Assembly: GCA_003246895.1 (NCBI GenBank) | Contig: QKCL01000036.1 | Coordinates: 1-64,000, forward strand | Length of the DNA stretch: 64,000 nt | DNA from: Spirochaetota bacterium | GTDB taxonomy: Bacteria > Spirochaetota > UBA4802 > UBA5550 | Reading direction: 5' to 3' | Shown: positions 42,668 to 51,340 of the stretch, one piece after another | How the letters are laid out: each line of letters opens with the position of its first letter | How positions within the stretch are numbered: position 1 is the first letter of the stretch | Made by a program: the position numbers and the translations under genes | Notes under the pieces: model-generated | What the model saw: the letters and a program-made list of their open reading frames with translations, nothing else | Database searches by the model: none | What the model was told of the DNA's origin: nothing

Positions 42668-45337
42668 ATGTCAAGAATTACCGGTTTGTTTATAATGCTC
42701 TGCGCACTTTGTATATTGAAACCCCATTTAAAGGCCGGGCCTGTGGGGATAAGCAGTTATGCAGTCTCGGCCCGTTCTACCGGGAAGGCCGGGACAGGAG
42801 TCTCCGGAACAGGGAGTGTGTATTCTTTCCTGAATCCTGCGGCTCTCTCGTCCATTGAGAGATATATGCTCACTGTCAATTACGGGTCACTGGACTCGGA
42901 TTTTTATTACCCTGTTGGGTCACTTTTTATTCCCACATCATGGGGTGTTTTCGGGATTTCATTTTCAAGGCTGGATGTGGCGGATGATGAGTCTGAAACG
43001 GTGAATTCTGTTTCATTTGCAATGGGGAAAAATATTACAGATAATCTTTCATTTGGAATAGGGGTTGATGGAGCCTTGAGTTCCCTTGACAGCTATTTCG
43101 GAATAAGAACTGGAGTGCGCTATTCGCTTCCTCTTTCATCAGGGCGGCGGGGTTTTGTAATTCTGAATCCGGCCATCGGAATATCGGGCTCAGCAGGTTA
43201 TTCAGAGAATGGCGACCTTGACTACACATCAGTGACCGCAGGGTACAGTTTTATATTTTATAGGCAGGATGATCTAACCGTGGCCCTGGATAATGACATA
43301 TCCTGGTTCAGGGGGGGGGAGATTGTACCTGTGAAGATCGGCCTTGAATTCGGTTTGGGACGGTTTTTTGACCTGAGAACAGGAATAGTACTGCCCCAGG
43401 GAGATGACTACATTTCCTATACCGGCGGATTTTCAGCGGGCTATAAGGGGGAGAGAGGCGGAATATCCTTTGATTATTCACTCTCTTATTCGAAAAAAAG
43501 ACATGTTGATCATTACGTGGGGCTTACTGTGGAGTATGGCAGTCTCGACAGGGATGGACCATTGACACGAATAAATACAGACCGTTCTTTCATTTCGCCA
43601 AACGAAGACGGAATACAGGATTATATGGTATTTTCAACTGAGGTAAGGGACCAGAGTCCCGTAAAGGGCTGGAAGCTCGAAATTGTCAATGGTTCCGGGG
43701 AAACCGTAAAGAAATTTCATATAAGTGACAGGGATATAGACGAGGGCATGTCTCCTTCAATTTTTATAAGGAGAGTTTTCAGCACCCGTGAATCCATTGT
43801 GGTTCCGGAAAAGATAATGTGGGACGGAAAGGACAGCCGCGGGGAAAAGGTTCCTGATGGCAAATACTCCTACCATTTTTTTGCATGGGACCTGAGGGAT
43901 AATATCGCACCGGTCCGTTCCGGTTTTATTTTCGTGGATACCAAAGGCCCGTCTGTTGAGCTTGCAGAAAAGAGAGCCATTTTTTCGCCCAACGGAGACG
44001 GAAACCGGGATATCCTGAAGATCCGTCAGAAAGTTGATACCGCACCCGAGGATCAGTGGACAGGTGCCGTGAAAGATGAAACCGGAAAAGTTGTAAAAAC
44101 CTGGGTCTGGGCCGGAACTGATGTGCCTGATTATATGGTCTGGGACGGAAAAAATGATTCCGGCAAGGAGCTGGCTGATGGTCTCTACAGCTACGAAATT
44201 CAGTGTACAGATAAAGCCGGGAACAGGACGTCTGCGGTGATGAAGGAGATTGTCCTTGTCCGGGCAATGGAAACAGTGGATGTTACAGCTTCCGAAGAAT
44301 TCGTTTCCTACGGAAAAATAAATGATTCAAAACCGGTGAGATTTTTTACTGAAGTTTCAGGCCGTGAAGGAATAGAGAAGTGGGAGTTTGTTATATATGA
44401 AGGTAAGGACAAGCCTGTCCGGACCATTGCAGGGTCCGGAGATGTGCCGCCTGTCATATCATGGAACGGACTTGATGAAAAAAACAGAAAACTCGATGAC
44501 GGTGAATACGGCTACCGGCTCAGGGTATGGTATGCAAGCGGGAATAATCCCGGATCTTTTCTGAAGAGGCTTCCCGTTGACAGCACTGCCCCTGAGTTGA
44601 CCCTGAAGCATGATCCGTCTCTTTTTTCTCCTGATGATGACGGTGAAAATGATTATCTCAATATTTACATGTCAGGGAGAGATAAATTCGGAATAGAAAA
44701 ATGGGAACTAAAGATAATCAGTGAAAACGGGGTGCTTTTTAAAACCTTCACAGGGAAAGGCTCTCCCCCATCGATGCTCAAATGGGACGGAGTAGGCGAC
44801 AACAGGGAACTAGTGGAGTCGGCATCCGATTATATTATGGAATTTACTGCTGTGGATTTTTCCGGTAACAAAACTGATACTGTCAGCGACAGATTATCTG
44901 TCGATGTTCTGGTCGTTGTCACAGAGAGGGGACTTAAAATGCGCATAAGCAATATTGAGTTTCCCTTCGGGTCATCAAGAATAAGGAAACGGGGTATCGG
45001 AATACTTGACCGTGTGTATTCAATTCTTGAAAAATACGGGTCATATAATGTAGTAATAGAAGGGCATACTGACGATGTGGGTAAGGAAACCTATAATATA
45101 AAACTTTCCGAGGCCCGGGCTCTTTCTGTTAAAAAGTATCTGGAGTACAAAGGCACAGCAACATCCAGGCTTACATACAGGGGGCTGGGGGAAAGCATGC
45201 CATTTTATCCTAATACTTCCGAGGAAAACCGGCGCAGAAACAGGCGTGTCGAATTTATTCTTGTGAAGGGAAAGGGGGATGATGAAAACCAGCAGGATGT
45301 TGAAAGTACCAGAAAACTGAAAGGGGAATCCCTGTGA
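42668..45337 (+). CDS. Large outer-membrane protein: barrel, FlgD-like Ig repeats, OmpA domain
   Basis: 889 residues from ATG 42668 (AGGGAG upstream). After a signal peptide, residues about 20-300 resemble a PorV/FadL-like barrel beginning ISSYAVSARSTGKAGTGVSGTG. Then come four Ig-like modules of the FlgD/CHU_C kind; three begin with a calcium-loop-like motif (ISPNEDGIQDYMVF, FSPNGDGNRDILKI, FSPDDDGENDYLNI) and several contain VWDGKNDSGKELADGLYSYEI-type text. Residues about 760-870 form an OmpA C-terminal domain (VVIEGHTDDVG, LSEARALSVKKYL, NRRVEF) that binds peptidoglycan. It probably tethers the outer membrane to the wall and displays or assembles surface structures. Confidence 0.85.
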   Translation: MSRITGLFIMLCALCILKPHLKAGPVGISSYAVSARSTGKAGTGVSGTGSVYSFLNPAALSSIERYMLTVNYGSLDSDFYYPVGSLFIPTSWGVFGISFSRLDVADDESETVNSVSFAMGKNITDNLSFGIGVDGALSSLDSYFGIRTGVRYSLPLSSGRRGFVILNPAIGISGSAGYSENGDLDYTSVTAGYSFIFYRQDDLTVALDNDISWFRGGEIVPVKIGLEFGLGRFFDLRTGIVLPQGDDYISYTGGFSAGYKGERGGISFDYSLSYSKKRHVDHYVGLTVEYGSLDRDGPLTRINTDRSFISPNEDGIQDYMVFSTEVRDQSPVKGWKLEIVNGSGETVKKFHISDRDIDEGMSPSIFIRRVFSTRESIVVPEKIMWDGKDSRGEKVPDGKYSYHFFAWDLRDNIAPVRSGFIFVDTKGPSVELAEKRAIFSPNGDGNRDILKIRQKVDTAPEDQWTGAVKDETGKVVKTWVWAGTDVPDYMVWDGKNDSGKELADGLYSYEIQCTDKAGNRTSAVMKEIVLVRAMETVDVTASEEFVSYGKINDSKPVRFFTEVSGREGIEKWEFVIYEGKDKPVRTIAGSGDVPPVISWNGLDEKNRKLDDGEYGYRLRVWYASGNNPGSFLKRLPVDSTAPELTLKHDPSLFSPDDDGENDYLNIYMSGRDKFGIEKWELKIISENGVLFKTFTGKGSPPSMLKWDGVGDNRELVESASDYIMEFTAVDFSGNKTDTVSDRLSVDVLVVVTERGLKMRISNIEFPFGSSRIRKRGIGILDRVYSILEKYGSYNVVIEGHTDDVGKETYNIKLSEARALSVKKYLEYKGTATSRLTYRGLGESMPFYPNTSEENRRRNRRVEFILVKGKGDDENQQDVESTRKLKGESL

Positions 45338-45466
45338 TGTTTGTGTCCCTTTTTTGCCATGGACCCAAAAGTTCGCGGTGCATTAAAAAGTAATTGAGTT
45401 TTACAGCCTTCACTGTAGATGTGAAACCCGGCTGTTAACAGAGAAAATAAAAAGTGGTGAGATATT

Positions 45467-45910
45467 ATGAATTTATTAAAGGAGCTGATGTTTGACATTG
45501 GTGCCTGGTTTGCCGGGCTTATCAGGAGACTGCTTGACTGGTTCCTGGGGCTTGCGATTTTCAACAAGCTCATCGTTATAAATTTTTCAGTTGCATTTCT
45601 GGCCATAGTAATGCCTGTTGCAAAGTATTATATTTTTGAATCTTGGTTTGTCATAAACAATCCCGTTGCAGTATACCTTATAGGAATTGTCTTTGTTATG
45701 ATCGCCACGATTTATCTGCCCAACCTGTATGGGTATATTATCAGAATGGTACTTAATTTCTGGTATCTTGCATGGATACTATTTCTGCTGGCAAGCGGAG
45801 GAATTTCTCATGCTCCATATGAACTGACCACAGGATTCTATTTTAATATCGCAGCACCGGTTCTGTTTATGGTTTTTTCTTCTCTTCAGTTCTTCCTGAA
45901 AGAGAGATAA
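45467..45910 (+). CDS. Small membrane protein of unknown function
   Basis: 147 residues with about four membrane segments (roughly 35-55, 65-85, 95-110, 122-142) after an amphipathic N-terminus (LIRRLLDWFLGLAIF). I do not recognise a family. It has GGTGAG upstream of ATG 45467 and lies 66 bases before htpG, with which it may share a transcript. No charged or catalytic motif stands out. Confidence 0.65.
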   Translation: MNLLKELMFDIGAWFAGLIRRLLDWFLGLAIFNKLIVINFSVAFLAIVMPVAKYYIFESWFVINNPVAVYLIGIVFVMIATIYLPNLYGYIIRMVLNFWYLAWILFLLASGGISHAPYELTTGFYFNIAAPVLFMVFSSLQFFLKER

Positions 45911-45976
45911 TTGGATAAAAGCAATTAAACCCGTTTCCGGGTATTTTATAAAATATTTTTTGAAGGAGAATAGTTA

Positions 45977-47851
45977 ATGAGTAAAAAACAGTTTCAGACA
46001 GAGGTTAATCAGTTATTACATCTTATTATTCATTCACTGTACTCACATAAGGAGATTTTCCTTAGAGAGCTTGTGTCAAACTCATCTGATGCCCTTGACA
46101 AACTCAAGTTTCTGACGCTTACAGATGAAAGCTACAAGGGTGTTGATTTTGATCCCAGAGTCGATATCGAATTTGATGAAAAGGAAAGGATACTCACTGT
46201 ATCGGATTCCGGAATAGGCATGAATGAAACAGATCTTGAAGAAAACCTTGGAACAATAGCCAAATCCGGAACAAAGAGTTTTCTCAACAGCCTCACCGGT
46301 GATGCAAAGAAGGATTCAAACCTTATCGGCCAGTTCGGTGTGGGGTTTTATTCAGCATTTATGGTAGCTGATAAAATTGAAGTTACTACAAAGAAAGCAG
46401 GCGAAAACGAAGCCTGGAAGTGGACCAGTGACGGGAAGGGCGAGTTTGAAATCGAGCCTGCGGAGCGTGATGGCCACGGAACAACAATAAAGATGTATCT
46501 CAATGAAGAGGGTCATGAGTACACAAACAGATGGTCAGTGGAAAGCATAATCAAGAAGTATTCAAATCATGTTTCCTTTCCAATATACCTTCACTATGAA
46601 GCAGTTAACATGGAAGGAGAGGGTGATGACAAGAAAGAGGTCAGGGAAAACAGAATAGAACAGATAAATGCAGCTTCTGCCATATGGAAACAGTCCAAAA
46701 ATGACCTCAAGGAAGAGGATTACCTGGAATTTTACAGGCAGATTGCACATGAAGTTGATGAACCTCTTCATTATATACACACAAATGCAGAAGGCACACT
46801 TGACTATTCCACTCTTTTCTATATACCCGGAAAGGCGCCCTTTGACATGTTCCGTGCTGATTACAGGCCAGGTGTCAAGCTCTATGTGAAAAGGGTATTT
46901 ATTACAGATGATGAAAAGGAACTTCTCCCAAGTTATCTGAGATTTGTAAAGGGTGTTATTGATTCCGAGGATCTGCCGCTCAATGTGAGCCGTGAAATAC
47001 TGCAGCAGAACAGGGTCATGGCGAAGATCAAATCCTCTTCCGTGAAGAAGATACTGGGTGAACTTGAAACACTTAAAAACAAGGAACGTGAAAAATATAA
47101 CTCCTTCTGGAAGGAGTTCGGTATCCCGGTAAAAGAGGGACTCTATCAGGACTTTGAAAACAGGGAGAAACTCCTTGAGCTTGTCATGTACAAGTCTTCA
47201 AAGGCTGAAGGGTATACAACTCTGGCCGAGTATGTTGAGAGAATGGGCGAGGGGCAGAATGCCATATATTATGTAACAGGGGAGAAGGAGAGTGTTCTCC
47301 GGAATTCACCTCTTCTTGAAATGTACAGAAAAAAGGATGTGGAAGTCCTTATCCTCGATGATGAAATTGATGAGATAGTAGTAAGCGGAATTCCAAAATA
47401 CAAGGATTATGACCTTAAATCTGTGAACAGGTCAGATGCCGCAGAGGATCTGAAATCTGAAGATGACAAGGAAAGGGAAAAAAATGTGGAGCCCCTTGTT
47501 AAGAAGATAAAAGAGAAACTCGGTGACAGGGTAAAAGACGTTGTGGCCAGTACAAGGCTCAGCGATTCACCTTCATGTATCGTTGCTGATGAAAATGATC
47601 CCACAGTGAAGATGCATAATCTAATGAAGGCCATGGGGCAGGGAGCCAATATCCCGGATTTTAAACCTATCCTGGAGATAAACCCTGACCATGAAATAGT
47701 AAAGAAGCTGGAAGGTTCATCTGATGATTCACTCCTTGAGGATGTGAGTAATCTGCTTCTGGAGCAGGCCATGCTTGTTGAAGGCGTGGAAATAAAAGAT
47801 CCCACTGAGTTTGTCGGAAGACTGAACAGGGTAATGGCAAAGGCCATATGA
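45977..47851 (+). CDS. htpG: HtpG (Hsp90 family chaperone)
   Basis: 624 residues, full length. N-terminal GHKL ATPase motifs: LRELVSNSSDALDKL, DSGIGM, GTIAKSGTKSF, IGQFGVGFYSAFMVAD. The middle domain carries the conserved catalytic arginine region LNVSREILQQNR, and the C-terminal dimerisation domain is present. ATG 45977 has GAAGGAGAA upstream. It helps fold client proteins under heat and other stress. A perfect hairpin separates it from smpB. Confidence 0.96.
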   Translation: MSKKQFQTEVNQLLHLIIHSLYSHKEIFLRELVSNSSDALDKLKFLTLTDESYKGVDFDPRVDIEFDEKERILTVSDSGIGMNETDLEENLGTIAKSGTKSFLNSLTGDAKKDSNLIGQFGVGFYSAFMVADKIEVTTKKAGENEAWKWTSDGKGEFEIEPAERDGHGTTIKMYLNEEGHEYTNRWSVESIIKKYSNHVSFPIYLHYEAVNMEGEGDDKKEVRENRIEQINAASAIWKQSKNDLKEEDYLEFYRQIAHEVDEPLHYIHTNAEGTLDYSTLFYIPGKAPFDMFRADYRPGVKLYVKRVFITDDEKELLPSYLRFVKGVIDSEDLPLNVSREILQQNRVMAKIKSSSVKKILGELETLKNKEREKYNSFWKEFGIPVKEGLYQDFENREKLLELVMYKSSKAEGYTTLAEYVERMGEGQNAIYYVTGEKESVLRNSPLLEMYRKKDVEVLILDDEIDEIVVSGIPKYKDYDLKSVNRSDAAEDLKSEDDKEREKNVEPLVKKIKEKLGDRVKDVVASTRLSDSPSCIVADENDPTVKMHNLMKAMGQGANIPDFKPILEINPDHEIVKKLEGSSDDSLLEDVSNLLLEQAMLVEGVEIKDPTEFVGRLNRVMAKAI

Positions 47852-47858
47852 TAATGTT

Positions 47859-47881
47859 CCGGCCATGGAAACCATGGCCGG
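47859..47881 (+). other. Intercistronic hairpin between htpG and smpB
   Basis: CCGGCCATGG at 47859-47868 and CCATGGCCGG at 47872-47881 are exact complements over an AAA loop. It starts seven bases after the htpG stop and ends just before the smpB ribosome site. There is no T-run, so it is more likely an mRNA-stability or partial-attenuation element than a full terminator. Confidence 0.5.
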
Positions 47882-47899
47882 GAATAAAGGAATTCAATC

Positions 47900-48358
47900 A
47901 TGTCTGATGAAATAATTGAGATAATAAAAAACAAGAAGGCCAGGTTTAACTACGAAATACTGGAAGTATTTGAAGCGGGTATTGTACTGAAGGGAACAGA
48001 GGTAAAATCAGTCAGACAGAAAAGGGTAAGTATTCAGGAGTCCTATGCAAAGGTGGTAAACGGTGAGGTTTTCATAGTCGGCCTTAATATCTCTGTATAC
48101 GAAATGGGTAACAGATTTAATCATGAACCGCAGAGGGACAGGAAACTTCTCCTTCATAAGCATGAAATAAAGAGACTTATCGGAAAACTCAAGGAGAAAG
48201 GATATACACTGGTACCTATCAGGATGTACATAAAAAAGGGTAAGGTGAAAATTGAACTGGGCCTTGGGCGTGGAAAAAATGTCTATGACAAGAGAAAAAC
48301 CATCCAGGACCGTGACATGAAGAGGGATATGCAGAGGGATCTGAAAAAGTATACCTGA
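47900..48358 (+). CDS. smpB: SsrA-binding protein SmpB
   Basis: 152 residues, normal length. Binds tmRNA and takes it to stalled ribosomes in trans-translation. Family text: KARFNYEILEVFEAGIVLKGTEVKSVRQ, ESYAKVVNGEVFIVG, NHEPQRDRKLLLHKHEI, GLGRGKNVYDKR and a basic helical tail. The tmRNA gene (ssrA) is not found in this window. AAAGGA precedes ATG 47900, and a terminator follows the stop. Confidence 0.96.
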   Translation: MSDEIIEIIKNKKARFNYEILEVFEAGIVLKGTEVKSVRQKRVSIQESYAKVVNGEVFIVGLNISVYEMGNRFNHEPQRDRKLLLHKHEIKRLIGKLKEKGYTLVPIRMYIKKGKVKIELGLGRGKNVYDKRKTIQDRDMKRDMQRDLKKYT

Positions 48359-48430
48359 TAAATATATACAGGCATAAGCCTGATATTTTACATATCTTTG
48401 TGAAAGGATGTGTGAACAGTGAAATTGAAT

Positions 48431-48456
48431 AAAGCGGTAGGGATACCGCTTTTTTT
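48431..48456 (+). terminator. Rho-independent terminator of smpB
   Basis: AAAGCGGTA at 48431-48439 pairs with TACCGCTTT at 48444-48452 over a 4-base loop, and the T-run continues to 48456. Confidence 0.8.
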
Positions 48457-48516
48457 ATGAGTTCTTCTGGAAATACTTTTGATTCATGTCTATATATGAC
48501 GCTGTATGAAACGGAT

Positions 48517-48882
48517 TTATTTAAAGATCCAAACCAGTGACAGTGCAGCAACAGCAACTGTCAGGATCAGGAGAAGGCTGTTTCTTACCTTTATTCTTTC
48601 GTCATCAACCATGTATCTGTAGTTCTGTAGTCTGTACTTGAAGTCCAGTAGTTGATTTATCATTTTCTTTAATGTTATTCTGGAAAGTCTTTCCTTGAGA
48701 CCTGTAAATGTGGATTGCCTGTCTTCGTGGCCTAAATCAAATTTGCCTTCCCTGTAGAGAACCTTTGAGTCTGGGTCCACAATTTCCGTATAACCGCAGG
48801 TACATCTGATTTTGATTTTCCCGCGGTCAATTGGAAATCGGAGTGCTTTGCCGCACTCCGGACAGTTTTTGATATATTTCAT
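48517..48882 (-). CDS. Zinc-ribbon protein with C-terminal membrane anchor
   Basis: 121 residues, family not recognised. An N-terminal zinc ribbon has NCPECGK at 6-12 and IRCTCGY at about 25-31 (CxxC pairs). A basic helical middle (LKERLSRITLKKMINQLL) leads to one C-terminal hydrophobic helix (LLLILTVAVAALSLVWIF), giving a tail-anchored layout with the ribbon in the cytoplasm. It begins 12 bases after the HDOD gene, so it belongs to the cheD-HDOD transcript. Role unknown. Confidence 0.7.
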   Translation of the reverse strand: MKYIKNCPECGKALRFPIDRGKIKIRCTCGYTEIVDPDSKVLYREGKFDLGHEDRQSTFTGLKERLSRITLKKMINQLLDFKYRLQNYRYMVDDERIKVRNSLLLILTVAVAALSLVWIFK

Positions 48883-48894
48883 TGTGCTTCTTTA

Positions 48895-49755
48895 TCAGGC
48901 TATTTCTCTGACCTGTTTTATCATTTCAGGTATACGGTTGAATACTGCTTCAAGCTCTTCATTGGATATTCCCACTGTTTCAAGTGCCTTGTCGCTTATC
49001 TGGTGGTATAGACCATCGGCTCCGACACCTATTCCTGCCATGAGGCTCAGAACATTGGCTATATGTACTAATGAGACTTCCATCCTGTATTTTTCAGGGG
49101 CATTTTCAGGATCCGAGTAGTAGGTTACAATGGCCCTTAGAACTTCTGGGAAATTCCATTTTTCCAGAATCTTGGCGCTTATCTCCTGATGACTGTATCC
49201 CATAATGAGTCTTTCGGCCTCGTTGAATGTCCTGTTGTTTGTGGTAACCTCTTTCAGTATATCTTTGAAAGTGTTCTGAACATATATTGCCAGAATTGTT
49301 TTTCCCACATTGTGAATTATTCCTCCGGTAAAGACTGTGTCCGCAATGTCCTTTCTTTTTATATTCATGGCCAGACATTTGGATACTATTCCCACCAGAA
49401 GCCCCTGTTTCCAGAGCTCCCCCTTCGCAAGGTCATATCCTATTACAAATTTATCGAGAACCGGTTTTGTGGCAACGACCATTACGATATTTGTTACTTC
49501 TTTTATTCCGAGGGTAACAATTGCCCTGTCTATTGAAGTAATCTCCTTGCCTTTGCTGAAGTAAGCTGAGTTGCATAGTTTCAGGATGTTGGTGGTCATG
49601 GCCTGGTCCTTGGATATCTCCTCTCCCACAGCCTTGAAGGAGACTTCAGGATCATTTACCATGTTCAGTACTTTGCTTGCCACCTCCGGAATGGTTGGAA
49701 GTGCTGCTATGTTGTTGATTGTAGCTTCTATTCTTTGTTTTATATGTGCGTGCAT
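48895..49755 (-). CDS. HDOD domain signalling protein
   Basis: 286 residues, one HDOD domain (about 15-210) with an N-terminal ASK-like opening AALPTIPEVASKVLNMVNDPEVSF and the typical block TTNILKLCNSAYFSKGKEITSIDRAIVTLG. HDOD is a degenerate HD-like fold used as a non-enzymatic hub in motility, chemotaxis and second-messenger systems. A C-terminal about 70 residues follow. GGAG seven bases before ATG 49755 supports this start. It is 15 bases downstream of cheD. Confidence 0.9.
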   Translation of the reverse strand: MHAHIKQRIEATINNIAALPTIPEVASKVLNMVNDPEVSFKAVGEEISKDQAMTTNILKLCNSAYFSKGKEITSIDRAIVTLGIKEVTNIVMVVATKPVLDKFVIGYDLAKGELWKQGLLVGIVSKCLAMNIKRKDIADTVFTGGIIHNVGKTILAIYVQNTFKDILKEVTTNNRTFNEAERLIMGYSHQEISAKILEKWNFPEVLRAIVTYYSDPENAPEKYRMEVSLVHIANVLSLMAGIGVGADGLYHQISDKALETVGISNEELEAVFNRIPEMIKQVREIA

Positions 49756-49770
49756 TTCATTTCTCCGGAC

Positions 49771-50271
49771 TTATATCTTGTAATAGTTTTTTTCCTCACC
49801 TGCAGCCTTGACTTTCAGGTGACCATCATTAAGGAAGAAGTCTATGACACGTCCGGCATTGCCTCCAGTATCCTCTTCCAGAAGGGGAATATTAAGTTCT
49901 TCGAGAACTCTTTTAGTTTCAGCTACATTTTTATCTCCAATCTGCCCCAATGAAACATTGGCGCCAAACTTAAACATCGATGCGCCTCCTGCAATCTTGG
50001 CCGAGAGGTTTTCTTTTTTTGCCCCCTCTTTCAGCAGTCTCTGAAGGAGAAAGGGTATCGCTGTATCCGCATATTTTTCAGGTGCCTGGCCTGAAGTGGT
50101 ATCCTTCGGAAGGAGAACATGGGCCAGGCCGCCTATTTTTTTTATTCTGTCATAAATGCATATTCCCACACAGCTTCCAAGGATTGTTCTCAGAACTGTT
50201 GGGTTGCTTCCCAGTTTGACCTGGGCTACGCCGACATTAATAAGTGTTTCGTTCATAATTTCCATTCTCAT
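49771..50271 (-). CDS. cheD: Chemoreceptor glutamine deamidase CheD
   Basis: 166 residues. CheD deamidates specific glutamines of chemoreceptors and interacts with CheC. The catalytic Cys34 is in LGSCVGICIYD and His51 in GGLAHVLLP; the later block AGGASMF and DTGGNAGR are also family text. The exact start is uncertain because none of ATG 50271, 50265 or 50256 has a strong ribosome site. First gene of the cheD-HDOD-zinc-ribbon unit. CheC is not in the window; cheW is 2 kb away. Confidence 0.93.
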   Translation of the reverse strand: MRMEIMNETLINVGVAQVKLGSNPTVLRTILGSCVGICIYDRIKKIGGLAHVLLPKDTTSGQAPEKYADTAIPFLLQRLLKEGAKKENLSAKIAGGASMFKFGANVSLGQIGDKNVAETKRVLEELNIPLLEEDTGGNAGRVIDFFLNDGHLKVKAAGEEKNYYKI

Positions 50272-50383
50272 AAAAGATTTCTTGGTGTTTTTAAATGTTA
50301 ACCCCCTGTTTTGAATTTGTCAAGATTTATAGCAAATAAAATGTTTTTCTTTACAATGGCACAATAGTTGTTATTTTAATTTT

Positions 50384-51340
50384 ATGAAAATTATGAATAA
50401 AAACGGCATCACCGGAATCAATTCTGCGCTTGCTGGTCTTGAGACCCGCGGCAAAGAGTTGTGTCCTGATTCTTTTTATACTGCATCACAGAGGGAATTC
50501 TGGAAGCTCGATTCACCGATTATGGTGCCGGAAATCCCTGTTAAATCCCTTGATTTCGGGCTAGCTTCGGAGTTCGCACCTGAGGTAATTGAGAAACTGG
50601 CATGTTTTCTGAAAGGTCATGAGCTCATGAGGGAGCGCAGGCCTGCAAGTGAAGAGCATTCTCTGCATTTTGCCAAGGCTCTTGTCGGGTATGCTGCTGA
50701 CTATGTGCATGTTGTCAGGCTTGATTTCAGGTTCTCTTCCGGATCAGGGGAAATGCTGACCAGGGGGACGACTGATTATTACCCTGCCTACAAAACAGAC
50801 AGAATCTTCTATAAATCAAGAATCGTTCCGGTTAGAAAGGGGTCTGTGCCGTCTCTCATTGATTCTGTGAGGCTCCATGAATCAGACAGTGTTGAATCTG
50901 ACGGCAGGCTCTTTACCTCTGCAGTATTTGATGAGAGGGAGTCCCGAAGAAGGTCCATGGAATACATGGAGCAATTGGGCAGGCCCTTTTTTGGAATTTC
51001 TCCACGGGTCTATCAGATCCTTTTTCATGATTATTTTACTCTCTGTCTTAATTTGCCGTGTCCCATAAAGAGTAATGTTGAAAAAGCGCTCCGGATCTTT
51101 GATCCGGTTTTTATCTATTTCTGTTATCTGTCCGGGATCGACGGTCTTGATCTGTCACCTGAAGTCGGAGAGAAGTACAGGGAATATTTCTCGGTTGAAG
51201 TTCAGCCGGGTGGTTCCGTTCCGGTTTTTTCAGATGTTTTCATGGAGGAGATGAGAACCTTCTTCGGTGCCTACAGGCTTGTTGTGGATGATGAAATGGC
51301 GCTGGAAGACATTAAAAAGCTGGAGATGAACTTTGACTGA
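50384..51340 (+). CDS. Unknown protein translationally coupled to fdhD
   Basis: 318 residues that I cannot assign. No signal peptide, membrane helix or cysteine motif (four scattered Cys). The middle contains HFAKALVGYAADYVHVVRLDFRF and TDYYPAYKTDRIFYKSRIVPVR; the end is helical with many acidic residues. It overlaps the fdhD start by eight bases, so the two are almost certainly co-translated, which hints at a role in formate dehydrogenase or molybdenum-enzyme maturation (inference from context only). ATG 50384 has no obvious ribosome site; ATG 50393 is an alternative. Confidence 0.7.
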   Translation: MKIMNKNGITGINSALAGLETRGKELCPDSFYTASQREFWKLDSPIMVPEIPVKSLDFGLASEFAPEVIEKLACFLKGHELMRERRPASEEHSLHFAKALVGYAADYVHVVRLDFRFSSGSGEMLTRGTTDYYPAYKTDRIFYKSRIVPVRKGSVPSLIDSVRLHESDSVESDGRLFTSAVFDERESRRRSMEYMEQLGRPFFGISPRVYQILFHDYFTLCLNLPCPIKSNVEKALRIFDPVFIYFCYLSGIDGLDLSPEVGEKYREYFSVEVQPGGSVPVFSDVFMEEMRTFFGAYRLVVDDEMALEDIKKLEMNFD

